Part shown: positions 1-6,689 of the stretch, piece after piece | Numbering within the stretch: position 1 is the stretch's first letter | Layout of the letters: every line of letters starts with the position of its first letter | DNA from: Patescibacteria group bacterium | GTDB lineage: Bacteria; Patescibacteriota; Microgenomatia; UBA1406; GWC2-37-13 | Length of the DNA stretch: 10,349 nucleotides | Direction: 5' to 3' | Assembly: GCA_943356515.1 (NCBI GenBank) | Contig: CALRFM010000028.1 | Location: forward strand, 1-10,349 | Program-made: the position numbers and the translations under genes | Notes under the pieces: model-generated | The model's input: only the letters and a program-made list of their open reading frames with translations | Databases searched by the model: none | Told to the model about the DNA's origin: nothing

Positions 1-148
1 ACCTCCCAGAACAAAACTTCTACCGGTTGTTTTAACCACTCATAAACTCAACTGGAAACCTCCACTTAATCATCCATGGAGAACATTACGCTCAAAAGAA
101 GTAGTTTGACCTACTTTGATGGGATGACATTTCTATTTTGGACTGACA
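1..148 (+). mobile_element. Right end of an insertion sequence (partial)
   Basis: The window seems to open inside an IS element. Two things suggest this. A plus-strand reading frame ending at 109 resembles the C-terminal tail of DDE/integrase-core transposases. Read from the other strand, the sequence at 148-122 begins TGTCAGTCCAAAATAGAAA and then repeats TGTCA, which is the kind of TGT-started terminal repeat I associate with IS481-like elements. The proposed outer end (148) is 11 bases from the yidD stop codon. The left end and most of the transposase lie outside the window, so the paired inverted repeat and any target duplication cannot be checked. The family assignment is from memory of similar ends and is tentative. 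Confidence 0.4.
2..109 (+). CDS. Transposase, C-terminal tail only (5' end outside window)
   Basis: This is an open frame of 35 codons running in from the left edge and stopping at TGA (107-109). Its sequence includes the segment WKPPLNHPWR. A proline-rich PPxxHPWR ending is common at the very C-terminus of integrase-core (rve) transposases, after the DDE domain. None of the catalytic domain is in view, so this is recognition of a tail motif, not of a domain. It sits just before a putative terminal repeat, as expected for the 3' end of a transposase gene. Whether the gene is intact or decayed cannot be told from this fragment. The alternative is chance resemblance in non-coding sequence. Confidence 0.35.
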   Translation, partial: PPRTKLLPVVLTTHKLNWKPPLNHPWRTLRSKEVV

Positions 149-158
149 GAAGAATATA

Positions 159-365
159 TCACCTCACCTCATTATATCCACCCTCGCTCCATGGGTGGCA
201 GCGGAGGATTCTCCTTATTCCCATCCAACTACCTTTGACTACGCCATATTTTTCTACCGCTTCATAGGTGTAATGCGAGCAGGTGGGTTGAAATCTACAT
301 GTGGCCCCAGAGAAAGGCCAGGTATTTTGATAGACTCGAATAAGAAATAATATAACATGTTTCAT
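159..365 (-). CDS. yidD: YidD, membrane protein insertion efficiency factor
   Basis: This is a 68-residue protein of the YidD family (UPF0161, Pfam Haemolytic domain). The family is thought to help YidC/Sec insert proteins into the inner membrane. The family pattern is clear: an N-terminal amphipathic/hydrophobic helix (MKHVILFLIRVYQ), the cysteine motif CRFQPTCS at about residues 23-30, the YEAVEKYG segment, and the RILRCHPW block near 52-59 followed by GGY. Cys23, Cys29 and Cys56 match the conserved cysteines. The ATG at 365 is chosen because homology starts there; the frame stays open upstream but would then run deep into trmD. In many bacteria yidD sits in the rpmH-rnpA-yidD-yidC cluster. 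Here it stands alone, divergent from trmD with 24 bases between start codons, and its 3' side abuts a probable IS end. No Shine-Dalgarno is visible. Confidence 0.9.
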   Translation of the reverse strand: MKHVILFLIRVYQNTWPFSGATCRFQPTCSHYTYEAVEKYGVVKGSWMGIRRILRCHPWSEGGYNEVR

Positions 366-373
366 GTGCTTGT

Positions 374-379
374 ATTGTA
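374..379 (-). promoter_or_regulatory. Putative -10 box of yidD
   Basis: Read on the minus strand this is TACAAT, one base from the TATAAT consensus, ending 8 bases before the yidD ATG. That spacing puts the transcription start at or next to the start codon. No convincing -35 box is seen. It overlaps by two bases the box proposed for trmD on the other strand, so the two genes may compete for RNA polymerase. This is pattern-based, without experimental support. Confidence 0.35.
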
Positions 380-383
380 AAAT
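378..383 (+). promoter_or_regulatory. Putative -10 box of trmD
   Basis: TAAAAT ends 6 bases before the trmD ATG at 390, which would give a leaderless transcript. No Shine-Dalgarno precedes the ATG, which fits. There is no clear -35 hexamer at the normal distance, and AT-rich DNA yields such boxes by chance. Confidence 0.35.
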
Positions 384-389
384 ATAGTA

Positions 390-1151
390 ATGAAAATTAC
401 TATTATCACACTCTTTCCCGATATGCTTTCTCCTTTTTTGAATGAAAGTATTGTAAAGCGTGCACAAGAAAAAAACATCGTTAACATCGAAATCATACAA
501 CTTCGCGACTTTGCAAAAGATGCACATGGTACGGTAGATGATCGACCGTATGGTGGGGGAGCGGGTATGGTAATGAGAGCAGATATTATCACTGAAGCTC
601 TAAAGTCAATTAAAAGTAAGATCCTGAAACCAGTTAAAGTTATATTAACAAGCGCAAAAGGAAAACCTTATACCCAAGCAAAAGCCCAGGAATTATCTAA
701 TCTTGATCATTTAATCATTGTCGCTGGTCATTACGAAGGAGTAGATGAGCGTATTATGGACCATATTAATGAAGAGATATCGATTGGCGATTTTGTGTTA
801 ACTGGCGGCGAGATACCGGCCGCCGCTATAGTCGACTCTATTGTGCGTCTTCTTCCTGGAGTGTTGAAAAAAGAAGAAGCAACGGAAGAAGAGAGTTTCT
901 TTTCTGTTTCAATTGACGAGTTAAAAGAAGCAGTGGGAGAAACTGAGATTCTCAAAAACATCGCAACACCAACAGTACAACTATTAGAATATCCTCACTA
1001 TACTCGCCCAGAGGAGTATGAAGGTAAAAAAGTGCCAGACATTCTTGTTTCAGGAAACCATGAAAAGATCAGAACGTGGCGTCTGCAACAGGCATACGCA
1101 CAGACGAAGAAAAAACGTCCCGATCTTCTTGCAATGAAGAATAAGGAATGA
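390..1151 (+). CDS. trmD: tRNA (guanine-N1)-methyltransferase TrmD
   Basis: TrmD uses S-adenosylmethionine to methylate N1 of G37, next to the anticodon of a subset of tRNAs, preventing +1 frameshifts. The 253-residue length fits the family. Visible SPOUT-fold motifs are DDRPYGGGAGMVM (50-62), the knot-forming segments VAGHYEGVDERI (111-122) and SIGDFVLTGGE (131-141), RLLPGVL (153-159), and LLEYPHYTRP (198-207). Arg153 matches the conserved Arg, and Glu200 is at the position of the catalytic Asp169 of E. coli TrmD, where I recall Glu being common in other bacteria. The C-terminal tRNA-binding part has SGNHEKIRTWR (221-231). Oddly, about 38 residues separate PGVL from LLEYP, against roughly 14 in typical TrmD, so the interdomain linker carries an extra ~24 residues. 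It is the first gene of a plus-strand block, with the ABC ATPase 19 bases downstream, and does not show the usual rpsP-rimM-trmD-rplS setting within this window. Confidence 0.96.
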   Translation: MKITIITLFPDMLSPFLNESIVKRAQEKNIVNIEIIQLRDFAKDAHGTVDDRPYGGGAGMVMRADIITEALKSIKSKILKPVKVILTSAKGKPYTQAKAQELSNLDHLIIVAGHYEGVDERIMDHINEEISIGDFVLTGGEIPAAAIVDSIVRLLPGVLKKEEATEEESFFSVSIDELKEAVGETEILKNIATPTVQLLEYPHYTRPEEYEGKKVPDILVSGNHEKIRTWRLQQAYAQTKKKRPDLLAMKNKE

Positions 1152-1170
1152 TATAAAGAGAACCTGATAT

Positions 1171-1854
1171 ATGATACAACTAAACAGCATTACCAAACAA
1201 TTCGGCTCCAACAGAGCGGTGAAAGATGTATCTTTTTCTGCCAAGCGCGGGGATATTATCGGCTTTTTAGGACCAAATGGTGCTGGTAAAACAACCACGA
1301 TGCGTATGCTCCTTGGACTCATAAAACCAACCACTGGCACCATAACTATAGACAAGCTCGACCCAATATATAATAGACTGCAACTTCTTCCAACAATAGG
1401 ATATCTGCCAGAAAATAACCCACTCTATGAAGATATGAGAGTAAGTGAATACCTCTCATTTATTGCTCAAGCCAAAGGAATTGACAGTTCAGAGGTTGGT
1501 GATATTACAGCTCGAGTAGATCTTTCAGATCGCATAGATTCTCGCATTAGTTCTCTTTCTCGTGGATACCGACAACGAGTTGGTCTTGCCGCAGCACTCA
1601 TAGGTGACCCCGAAATATTAGTACTTGATGAGCCAACTTCAGGACTCGACCCAATAGAACAAGAAAAAATCAAGTCATTTATAAAAACAATTGCAAAGAA
1701 AAAGATCATCCTCTTTTCAACTCATATATTATCTGAAATAGAAGATGTGGCAAACAGACTCGTTATTATAAACAAAGGTGAGCTGGTGTATGATGGTAAA
1801 AAGCCAAAGAAAAAGGGAAGTGTTGAAACGTTATTTAAAAAATTAGTCGGATAA
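1171..1854 (+). CDS. ABC transporter ATP-binding protein, GldA/CcmA-like
   Basis: This is the nucleotide-binding subunit of an ABC-2-type exporter; it would dimerise and hydrolyse ATP on the cytoplasmic face of the permease encoded next door. All core motifs are present in the 227 residues: Walker A GPNGAGKTT (34-42), a Q-loop region with LPENNPLYEDM (79-89) where the usual Gln is replaced by the Pro-Glu form common in this subfamily, signature LSRGYRQR (129-136), Walker B ILVLDEPTSGLDP (149-161), and the H-loop with His185. It resembles GldA of Bacteroidetes and other CcmA-type ATPases but lacks the longer C-terminal extension of ~300-residue members. The start at 1171 gives the normal MIQL beta strand, and a weak purine-rich stretch (AAAGAGAA) lies about 9 bases upstream. 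It is followed after 4 bases by the permease, so both are surely co-transcribed. The transported substrate is unknown. Confidence 0.93.
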   Translation: MIQLNSITKQFGSNRAVKDVSFSAKRGDIIGFLGPNGAGKTTTMRMLLGLIKPTTGTITIDKLDPIYNRLQLLPTIGYLPENNPLYEDMRVSEYLSFIAQAKGIDSSEVGDITARVDLSDRIDSRISSLSRGYRQRVGLAAALIGDPEILVLDEPTSGLDPIEQEKIKSFIKTIAKKKIILFSTHILSEIEDVANRLVIINKGELVYDGKKPKKKGSVETLFKKLVG

Positions 1855-1858
1855 TTGT

Positions 1859-2575
1859 ATGAAAGCATTATTTAAAAAAGAACTCCAGTTTTACTTGAAT
1901 AATCCCATTGGATATATTGTGATTATTCTCTTTGCGGTGTTTGCCAATTTCCTTTTTATTAAAGATATATTTGTCATTGGTTCAGCATCGATGCGGCCAT
2001 TTTTTGACGTGCTGCCTTGGCTTTTCATGATTGTAATTCCTGCCATAACTATGAGTATGTTTGCGCAGGAGCGAAGAACAAAAACGATTGAAATACTCCT
2101 GAGTCTTCCCGTTTCGGAGCCTCAAATTGTAATAGCTAAATTTTTAGTAGGTCTTAGCCTGGTGGCCATATCCCTCATTCTTACATTAGCATTGCCATTG
2201 TCGCTGTTTGCTCTTACTAGTCAATTGGGCGCGCAATTATATATTCCAGAACTTATTGTAGGTTATATGGGAGCTCTTTTTATTGCTGCAAGTTATATTG
2301 GTATTGGTTTGTATTTTTCTTTGCGATTTGAAAATCAAATGGTTTCATACCTTCTTTCTGTACTGGTATTATTTATTCTCATTGTGTTTTCCACAGACTT
2401 TATGGGTGGTATTGTGTCTGGGCAATTGCAGAGTTTACTGGTGTACTTTAGTCCAGTAACCCAAATGCAAGGTTTTATAAAGGGAGTAATTGACCTTCGA
2501 TCAACATTGTATTTTGTAAATCTTACCGCACTGAGTTTGTTTCTGACTATTACTACATTAGAGAGGCGCGATTAA
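1859..2575 (+). CDS. ABC-2 type permease, GldF-like
   Basis: This is the membrane subunit of the exporter formed with the preceding ATPase. The 238 residues give six likely membrane helices at about 18-35, 52-69, 92-116, 130-152, 160-178 and 215-233. Between helices 2 and 3 lies the ABC-2 coupling segment (ERRTKTIEILLSLPVSEPQI, 71-90), the most diagnostic part of the family. The N-terminus (KKELQFYLNNPIGYIV) also matches GldF-type permeases, whose first cytoplasmic helix carries a KKE...P.GY pattern. The gene starts 4 bases after the ATPase stop and ends 1 base before the next start, so translation is probably coupled. The Gld name reflects Bacteroidetes gliding genes; nothing here shows gliding, and the same A-F-G set occurs in many non-gliding bacteria. 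Substrate unknown. Confidence 0.9.
   Translation: MKALFKKELQFYLNNPIGYIVIILFAVFANFLFIKDIFVIGSASMRPFFDVLPWLFMIVIPAITMSMFAQERRTKTIEILLSLPVSEPQIVIAKFLVGLSLVAISLILTLALPLSLFALTSQLGAQLYIPELIVGYMGALFIAASYIGIGLYFSLRFENQMVSYLLSVLVLFILIVFSTDFMGGIVSGQLQSLLVYFSPVTQMQGFIKGVIDLRSTLYFVNLTALSLFLTITTLERRD
2561..2566 (+). promoter_or_regulatory. Shine-Dalgarno of the GldG-like gene
   Basis: GAGAGG ends 10 bases before the ATG at 2577, inside the last codons of the permease. It is one of the few recognisable Shine-Dalgarno sites in the window, and it belongs to an internal operon gene. That contrasts with the promoter-proximal genes, which have none. Confidence 0.45.
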
Positions 2576-2576
2576 C

Positions 2577-4031
2577 ATGAAAAATACCACCAAACAGGCC
2601 ATATTACTTTCAGCAATTGGTATATTTATTGTTGTTCACTTGTTATTGTCATTTATCACACTTCGACTAGATCTTTCAAAAGGAGCGGCATACACGCTTT
2701 CTAAAAGTAGCAAAAATATATTGCGTGAACTTAAATCACCCATCACTATCACTATCTATACTTCAAGTAATCTTCCTCCCCGCATAACTCCGATAAAACG
2801 AGATGTAATCGATTTACTTCGAGAGTATGAAAGAGCAAGCGGAAGCGTTACTTTTAAAGAAGTAGCATTTAATGCCACAGAAGAAGTCGCATTGGTGCAA
2901 CAACTTGGACAACTAGGAATTGTCGGCATTCCGGTGCGAGAACAAGAACAAAATGAAGTATCGCTCACCGAAGTCTATTTCGGCGTAACACTTAAGATTG
3001 GTGAAACAGAGCAACCTGTTGCAGAACCTTTCAATATTGAAAATTTAGAATACAACATTACCTCAGCTATTTATACCCTTACTAAAACTGACGTTGCCAC
3101 TATTGGCATTGTAGGACTTGAAGAAGGATCAAACCCTCAACTTGATCAGATGGGTATTTTTAAACAAATTCTCGGAAGCCAGTTTTTAACGCAAGTGATT
3201 CCACTCGTTGAACCATTCACCATTCCAACAGATATAGATACCCTTATTATCGTCGACACTGCAGAAAATACATTTACATCAGAAGTTACCAATGCTATCG
3301 GCACCTATCTAAAAACAGGTTCAGCGATTATATTTATGAATGGCATATCAGTCGACAATTCTCTTCAGATAGGTCCTGGTGATGAAGGACTCATAGCCCT
3401 TATGAACGAATACGGCATCACAGTGGAAGACAATCTTGTTCTTTCATCTCGTTCAGAATTTGTAAATCTCGGATCTGGTGAGTTCTCATTATTCTTGCCT
3501 TATCCGTATTGGGTATGGACCCCAGACGTAAATACTGACACCAATTATTCAGGTGGAATAAGTCGTATCACCTTTCCATGGGGTTCCTCTCTTACCCTTT
3601 CTGAATCAGAGAAGGTACGCTATTTGGCACAATCATCTCCCGATTCGTGGAGCGTTCGTGGTGCAATAGATCTGAATCCACAAAAAGGACAAGAACCTTC
3701 TCAGGAAGATATTGGCATGCATATACTTGCTGCCGAAGTAGATATATCTGAATCTGGATCGCTTGCAGTCATAGGTTCGTCCCGATTTTTGCTTAATAAT
3801 TACTTAAGTCGGGAATCTCAAAATATTGAATTTGTATTAAATATTCTGGGGAGCTATGCATCTGACGGAGCTTTAAGTGGTATTCGTAGTCGCGCCGTAA
3901 CTACCTATCCATTGCCACAATTTACCGAAAGCGCAGAACAAGCGTATAAATATGCAGCCATTTTATTACTGCCGCTTCTCTTTGGAGCGTATGGAGGATT
4001 TAGGCTTTGGAAGAGAAATAAGACTTCATAA
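2577..4031 (+). CDS. GldG-like ABC transporter auxiliary protein
   Basis: This 484-residue protein belongs to the ABC-type uncharacterised auxiliary (GldG) family. One membrane helix near the N-terminus (about 8-28) is followed by the family signature region with LRLDLSKGAAYTLSKSSKNI (29-48). A large, probably extracytoplasmic part follows, then a second helix close to the C-terminus (about 459-475) and a short basic tail (RLWKRNK). This two-anchor layout is typical of GldG and its relatives. In known systems it accompanies a GldF-type permease and GldA-type ATPase as a complex, as the order here suggests; its exact role is unclear, and sugar- or lipid-linked substrates have been suggested only for some relatives. 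It begins 1 base after the permease stop. Its last 32 bases overlap the end of the convergent Nudix gene, so there is no room for a conventional terminator between them. Confidence 0.87.
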   Translation: MKNTTKQAILLSAIGIFIVVHLLLSFITLRLDLSKGAAYTLSKSSKNILRELKSPITITIYTSSNLPPRITPIKRDVIDLLREYERASGSVTFKEVAFNATEEVALVQQLGQLGIVGIPVREQEQNEVSLTEVYFGVTLKIGETEQPVAEPFNIENLEYNITSAIYTLTKTDVATIGIVGLEEGSNPQLDQMGIFKQILGSQFLTQVIPLVEPFTIPTDIDTLIIVDTAENTFTSEVTNAIGTYLKTGSAIIFMNGISVDNSLQIGPGDEGLIALMNEYGITVEDNLVLSSRSEFVNLGSGEFSLFLPYPYWVWTPDVNTDTNYSGGISRITFPWGSSLTLSESEKVRYLAQSSPDSWSVRGAIDLNPQKGQEPSQEDIGMHILAAEVDISESGSLAVIGSSRFLLNNYLSRESQNIEFVLNILGSYASDGALSGIRSRAVTTYPLPQFTESAEQAYKYAAILLLPLLFGAYGGFRLWKRNKTS

Positions 4032-4524
4032 ATGTCGCGACACCTTTAAACGCAATATCTTCGTAAGGAATATCATTGATATCAACCCATAAAACACTTA
4101 CCACATCATCGGCTGGTATTATAACAATATCATTTTTTATCTGAGCTCGATACATCAGACCAACGGTATAATAATTTACTCCTTTAAATTCGTAGGTATC
4201 GAAACATGATTCTAAATATTCAATATCGCTTATATTCATGTCGACACCCAACTCTTCTTTAAGTTCTCGGACTACCGACTCTTCAACTGATTCGTTGATA
4301 TTTATAAATCCTCCGGGAAGATCGTATTTACCAGCATAGGGATCAAATCTGCGTTTAGTAAGAAGAATTTGATTCTTGTTGTTTTGTAATAAGACGGCAT
4401 TAGTTGAGCGAGGATTTATGTAGTAGTGCAAATCACATGCACTACACACCAGTAAGTTAGGGGCATGTTGCAAGAATAGTGCAGCACATTGAGGGCAGTA
4501 TTTAAAATCAATTTCTTGTGTCAT
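4000..4524 (-). CDS. Nudix hydrolase with N-terminal zinc ribbon
   Basis: This 174-residue protein hydrolyses a nucleoside diphosphate linked to some other group; the exact substrate cannot be read from sequence. Residues 10-30 form a four-cysteine zinc ribbon (C10-x2-C13, C27-x2-C30). The Nudix box is perfect: it runs from Gly72 to Val94, with Glu78, then REL at 86-88 and the metal-binding Glu90-Glu91 before Gly93. The zinc ribbon recalls NudC NADH/NAD-RNA pyrophosphatases, but the NudC-specific SQPWPFPxS motif after the Nudix box is not visible, so a NudC assignment is not supported. The start at 4524 (MTQEIDFKYC) is preferred because the frame can extend to 4608 only by running into gltX on the other strand. 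It lies 19 bases from the divergent gltX start and converges on the GldG-like gene with an overlap of 32 bases. A weak extended -10-like site (TGTGATAGT) lies 9 bases upstream. Confidence 0.88.
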   Translation of the reverse strand: MTQEIDFKYCPQCAALFLQHAPNLLVCSACDLHYYINPRSTNAVLLQNNKNQILLTKRRFDPYAGKYDLPGGFININESVEESVVRELKEELGVDMNISDIEYLESCFDTYEFKGVNYYTVGLMYRAQIKNDIVIIPADDVVSVLWVDINDIPYEDIAFKGVATFMKSYFSSKA

Positions 4525-4530
4525 GTATTG

Positions 4531-4536
4531 TATACT
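4531..4536 (+). promoter_or_regulatory. Putative -10 box of gltX
   Basis: TATACT matches the -10 consensus in five of six positions and ends 7 bases before the chosen gltX ATG at 4544. The transcription start would then fall at the start codon. A TG dinucleotide lies directly upstream. It also argues against the alternative ATG at 4523, which would lie upstream of the box. Confidence 0.4.
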
Positions 4537-4543
4537 ATCACAT

Positions 4544-5941
4544 ATGATACGTACTCGCATAGCTCCATCTCCAACTGGAGAAGATATACATATTGGTAAT
4601 TTGTACACCGCATATATAAATTATATTTTTGCTCACAAGAACGATGGCAAGTTTTTAGTTCGTATTGAAGATACCGATCAAACCCGCAAAGTTGAAGGTT
4701 CAGAAGAAAAAATACTATCTACCCTTAATGCCTTTGGAGTTAACCCCGATGAAAGTGTGGAAGCTGGTGGAGAATATGGTCCATATCGCCAATCAGACCG
4801 TTTAGAGCTCTACAAAAAATATGCAGATGAACTCATAGAAAAAGGAAGCGCATACTATTGTATTTGTTCCCGAGAACGACTTTCCAAAGTTCGGGAAGAA
4901 ATGAAAGCCAAAAAACAGATTCCTAAATATGACAAATATTGTTTATCTCGACAAGATGAAGTGCAAAAAGAAATCAACAATGGTGCCGAATATGTAATTC
5001 GCCTGAATGTTCCAACAGATGAAGAAGTAATATTCCAAGATGTCATTCGCGGAGAAATACGTATTAACACCAGCAACTTAGATGACCAAGTTCTTTTGAA
5101 ATCTGATGGATACCCCACCTACCATTTAGGAGTAGTGGTAGATGATTACCTTATGAAAATATCACATGTTATTCGCGCAGAAGAATGGATATCTTCAACA
5201 CCAAAACACATTCTCATATATAAAGCATTTGGTTGGGAACTGCCTATATTTGCTCATGTCCCCATACTTCGCAATCCAGATAAATCAAAACTTTCCAAAC
5301 GCAAAAATCCGGTGTGGGCTTCGTGGTATTTGGAACAAGGATTTTTGCCAGAAGCAGTACTTAATTATTTGGCACTTATGGGATGGTCTCACCCCGAAGG
5401 TAAAGAAATATTTGATGCAGAAGAATTTACTCGTGTGTTTACATTGGAACGTATACAGCCAGTAGGACCAGTATTTGATGTTACTAAACTTGAATGGATG
5501 AACGGACAGTATATTATGGCTTTGCCAATTTCAAATCTAAAATTTCTAATCTCTAACTTTTATAAAGATAGAAATCTTGACGAGCATATTGTCGAACAAT
5601 CTGTTCCTCTTGTCAGAGAAAGAATGAAAACGCTCAAAGATTATTGGGACATTGCGGCAATGTTCTATCAAAGTCCAATAGAATATGAAAAAGACTTTAC
5701 CAATCAAAAAGAATTACTGGAAAAAGTAGTGCACACATTAGAATCCATTTCTCCCTGGAAAGCGAGTGTTATCGGGGAAAAACTCCAAGATTTAGCAACT
5801 GCAGAAGAAGTGAAGTTTGGTACATTTTTTATGATGCTTCGCATAGCATTAAGTGGTAAAAAAGTAACACCACCTTTGAATGAATCGATGGAAATACTGG
5901 GTAAAGAAGAGTGCATTACCAGAATCAAACATGTTATTTGA
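4544..5941 (+). CDS. gltX: Glutamate--tRNA ligase (GluRS)
   Basis: GluRS charges tRNA-Glu with glutamate using ATP. This 465-residue class I synthetase shows the N-terminal RIAPSPTGEDIHIGN (5-19), whose HIGN is the HIGH-type motif, then IEDTDQTR (41-48), YGPYRQSDR (78-86), and the KMSKS-type motif KLSKRKN (249-255). Cys106-x-Cys108 and Cys133 sit in the region of the zinc-binding insert of some GluRSs, though the fourth ligand is unclear. The C-terminal anticodon-binding domain follows from about 310 (LEWMNGQYI). The ATG at 4544 is chosen because the family starts MxxxRxAPSPTG; an upstream ATG at 4523 would add seven unrelated residues. In the C-terminal domain, residues 329-339 (ISNLKFLISNF) are encoded by low-complexity DNA that looks like an interspersed repeat. 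Whether it charges only tRNA-Glu or also tRNA-Gln cannot be told from sequence. It overlaps the next gene by 11 bases. Confidence 0.96.
   Translation: MIRTRIAPSPTGEDIHIGNLYTAYINYIFAHKNDGKFLVRIEDTDQTRKVEGSEEKILSTLNAFGVNPDESVEAGGEYGPYRQSDRLELYKKYADELIEKGSAYYCICSRERLSKVREEMKAKKQIPKYDKYCLSRQDEVQKEINNGAEYVIRLNVPTDEEVIFQDVIRGEIRINTSNLDDQVLLKSDGYPTYHLGVVVDDYLMKISHVIRAEEWISSTPKHILIYKAFGWELPIFAHVPILRNPDKSKLSKRKNPVWASWYLEQGFLPEAVLNYLALMGWSHPEGKEIFDAEEFTRVFTLERIQPVGPVFDVTKLEWMNGQYIMALPISNLKFLISNFYKDRNLDEHIVEQSVPLVRERMKTLKDYWDIAAMFYQSPIEYEKDFTNQKELLEKVVHTLESISPWKASVIGEKLQDLATAEEVKFGTFFMMLRIALSGKKVTPPLNESMEILGKEECITRIKHVI
5527..5557 (+). repeat. Low-complexity AT-rich repeat inside gltX
   Basis: This stretch has three TCTAA units (5536, 5545, 5552) in an A/T-only setting with scattered C, and it encodes ISNLKFLISN. 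Short repeats of the type AATTTCTAATTTC are, from memory, frequent as interspersed elements in some Patescibacteria and Bacteroidetes genomes. Here it lies in frame where GluRSs normally have a helix of the anticodon-binding domain. Whether it is a true inserted repeat needs comparison with the rest of the genome. Confidence 0.3.
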
Positions 5942-6689
5942 TACATCATTACTTCGAACCGTTCGCAAAGCAGTAGATACAAAAGGCATCGTGATTGGTT
6001 CCAGAAAACTCTTTAGTATTCTTCATATTCCGTCAGTCACATCTAAAGGATCATGTCCCAGTAAGGGTCCGACCCTTATTATCGCCAACCACAACGGTGT
6101 ATTTGACACTCATGTATTAATCCAAACCGTCAAACGGACAGATTATAAATTCGTCGCACTTACTTTATATACTATTTTTGGCAAAACAGTTTCTGATAGG
6201 CTATTACCTATCTATCGGCATATTCCATGGCTTCACCGGCTCTATGAGTTTCCTTTGCAATATGAGGTGATTGGTACTTTTCCTAGAATATACTCTCATA
6301 AAGAGGCGCAAATGCAGAATCGTAAAACCATATCTTGTGGGGCAGATTGGATATCTGGCGGTGGTGTGGTATCTCTTTTTCCCATGGGAAGTGTAGGGAA
6401 AACGACTGATGGGTATAAATGGAAAACAGGAGTTGGGTATATGATAAAACAAATAACTAATCCAAAAACTCAAGTAGTTTTTGCACATATCGTGGGAACG
6501 CGCAAAAGCGATGTTTGGGCATATTTGAACCCGCTTTTGCGCATGGTATTATTCCGCCCGCAACCATTATCGGTACAATATAGTAAGCCACATCTTCTAT
6601 CTCAATTGGTAAATAAGAAAGAAGGCGGAAGAGAAATAGCACAGAAATTGGAGAGGGAATATAATAAATTATTTTCTCCCAGTAAGTAA
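5931..6689 (+). CDS. PlsC-like lysophospholipid acyltransferase, divergent
   Basis: This 252-residue protein looks like a member of the glycerolipid acyltransferase (PlsC/LPLAT) family, which moves acyl chains onto lysophosphatidic acid or related lipids at the inner membrane face. The catalytic HX4D motif is present as NHNGVFDT (53-60; His54, Asp59). The second diagnostic block appears as GGGVVSLFPMGS (143-154) followed by a GYKWKTGVGYM stretch, matching the position of the family's FPEGTRS...F+xG; however Glu is replaced by Met152, so the phosphate-binding motif is degenerate. A later hydrophobic VVFAHIVGT (182-190) fits the third block. No strong membrane helix stands out. The start at 5931 overlaps the gltX end by 11 bases; an earlier ATG at 5880 would overlap gltX by 62 bases with no homology there. 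Its end overlaps the convergent GIY-YIG/AlkD gene by 21 bases. The acyl acceptor may be unusual. Confidence 0.72.
   Translation: MLFDTSLLRTVRKAVDTKGIVIGSRKLFSILHIPSVTSKGSCPSKGPTLIIANHNGVFDTHVLIQTVKRTDYKFVALTLYTIFGKTVSDRLLPIYRHIPWLHRLYEFPLQYEVIGTFPRIYSHKEAQMQNRKTISCGADWISGGGVVSLFPMGSVGKTTDGYKWKTGVGYMIKQITNPKTQVVFAHIVGTRKSDVWAYLNPLLRMVLFRPQPLSVQYSKPHLLSQLVNKKEGGREIAQKLEREYNKLFSPSK

Noticed and set aside
99..116. Inverted repeat AAGTAG-TTTGAC-CTACTT as a terminator for yidD or the transposase
   Set aside because: The 6-base stem is AT-rich and neither strand has a proper T-run after it; it also lies within the probable IS end, where short palindromes are common.
76..267. Plus-strand 63-codon frame across the IS end and yidD
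   Set aside because: It is antisense to yidD over much of its length and has no recognisable protein features.
366..527. N-terminal extension of yidD up to 527
   Set aside because: The extra 54 residues have no YidD similarity and are antisense to the start of trmD, including its conserved N-terminus.
5166..5465. Second plus-strand frame of 99 codons inside gltX
   Set aside because: It lies wholly within the KMSKS region of gltX in another frame; all conserved GluRS motifs are in the main frame.
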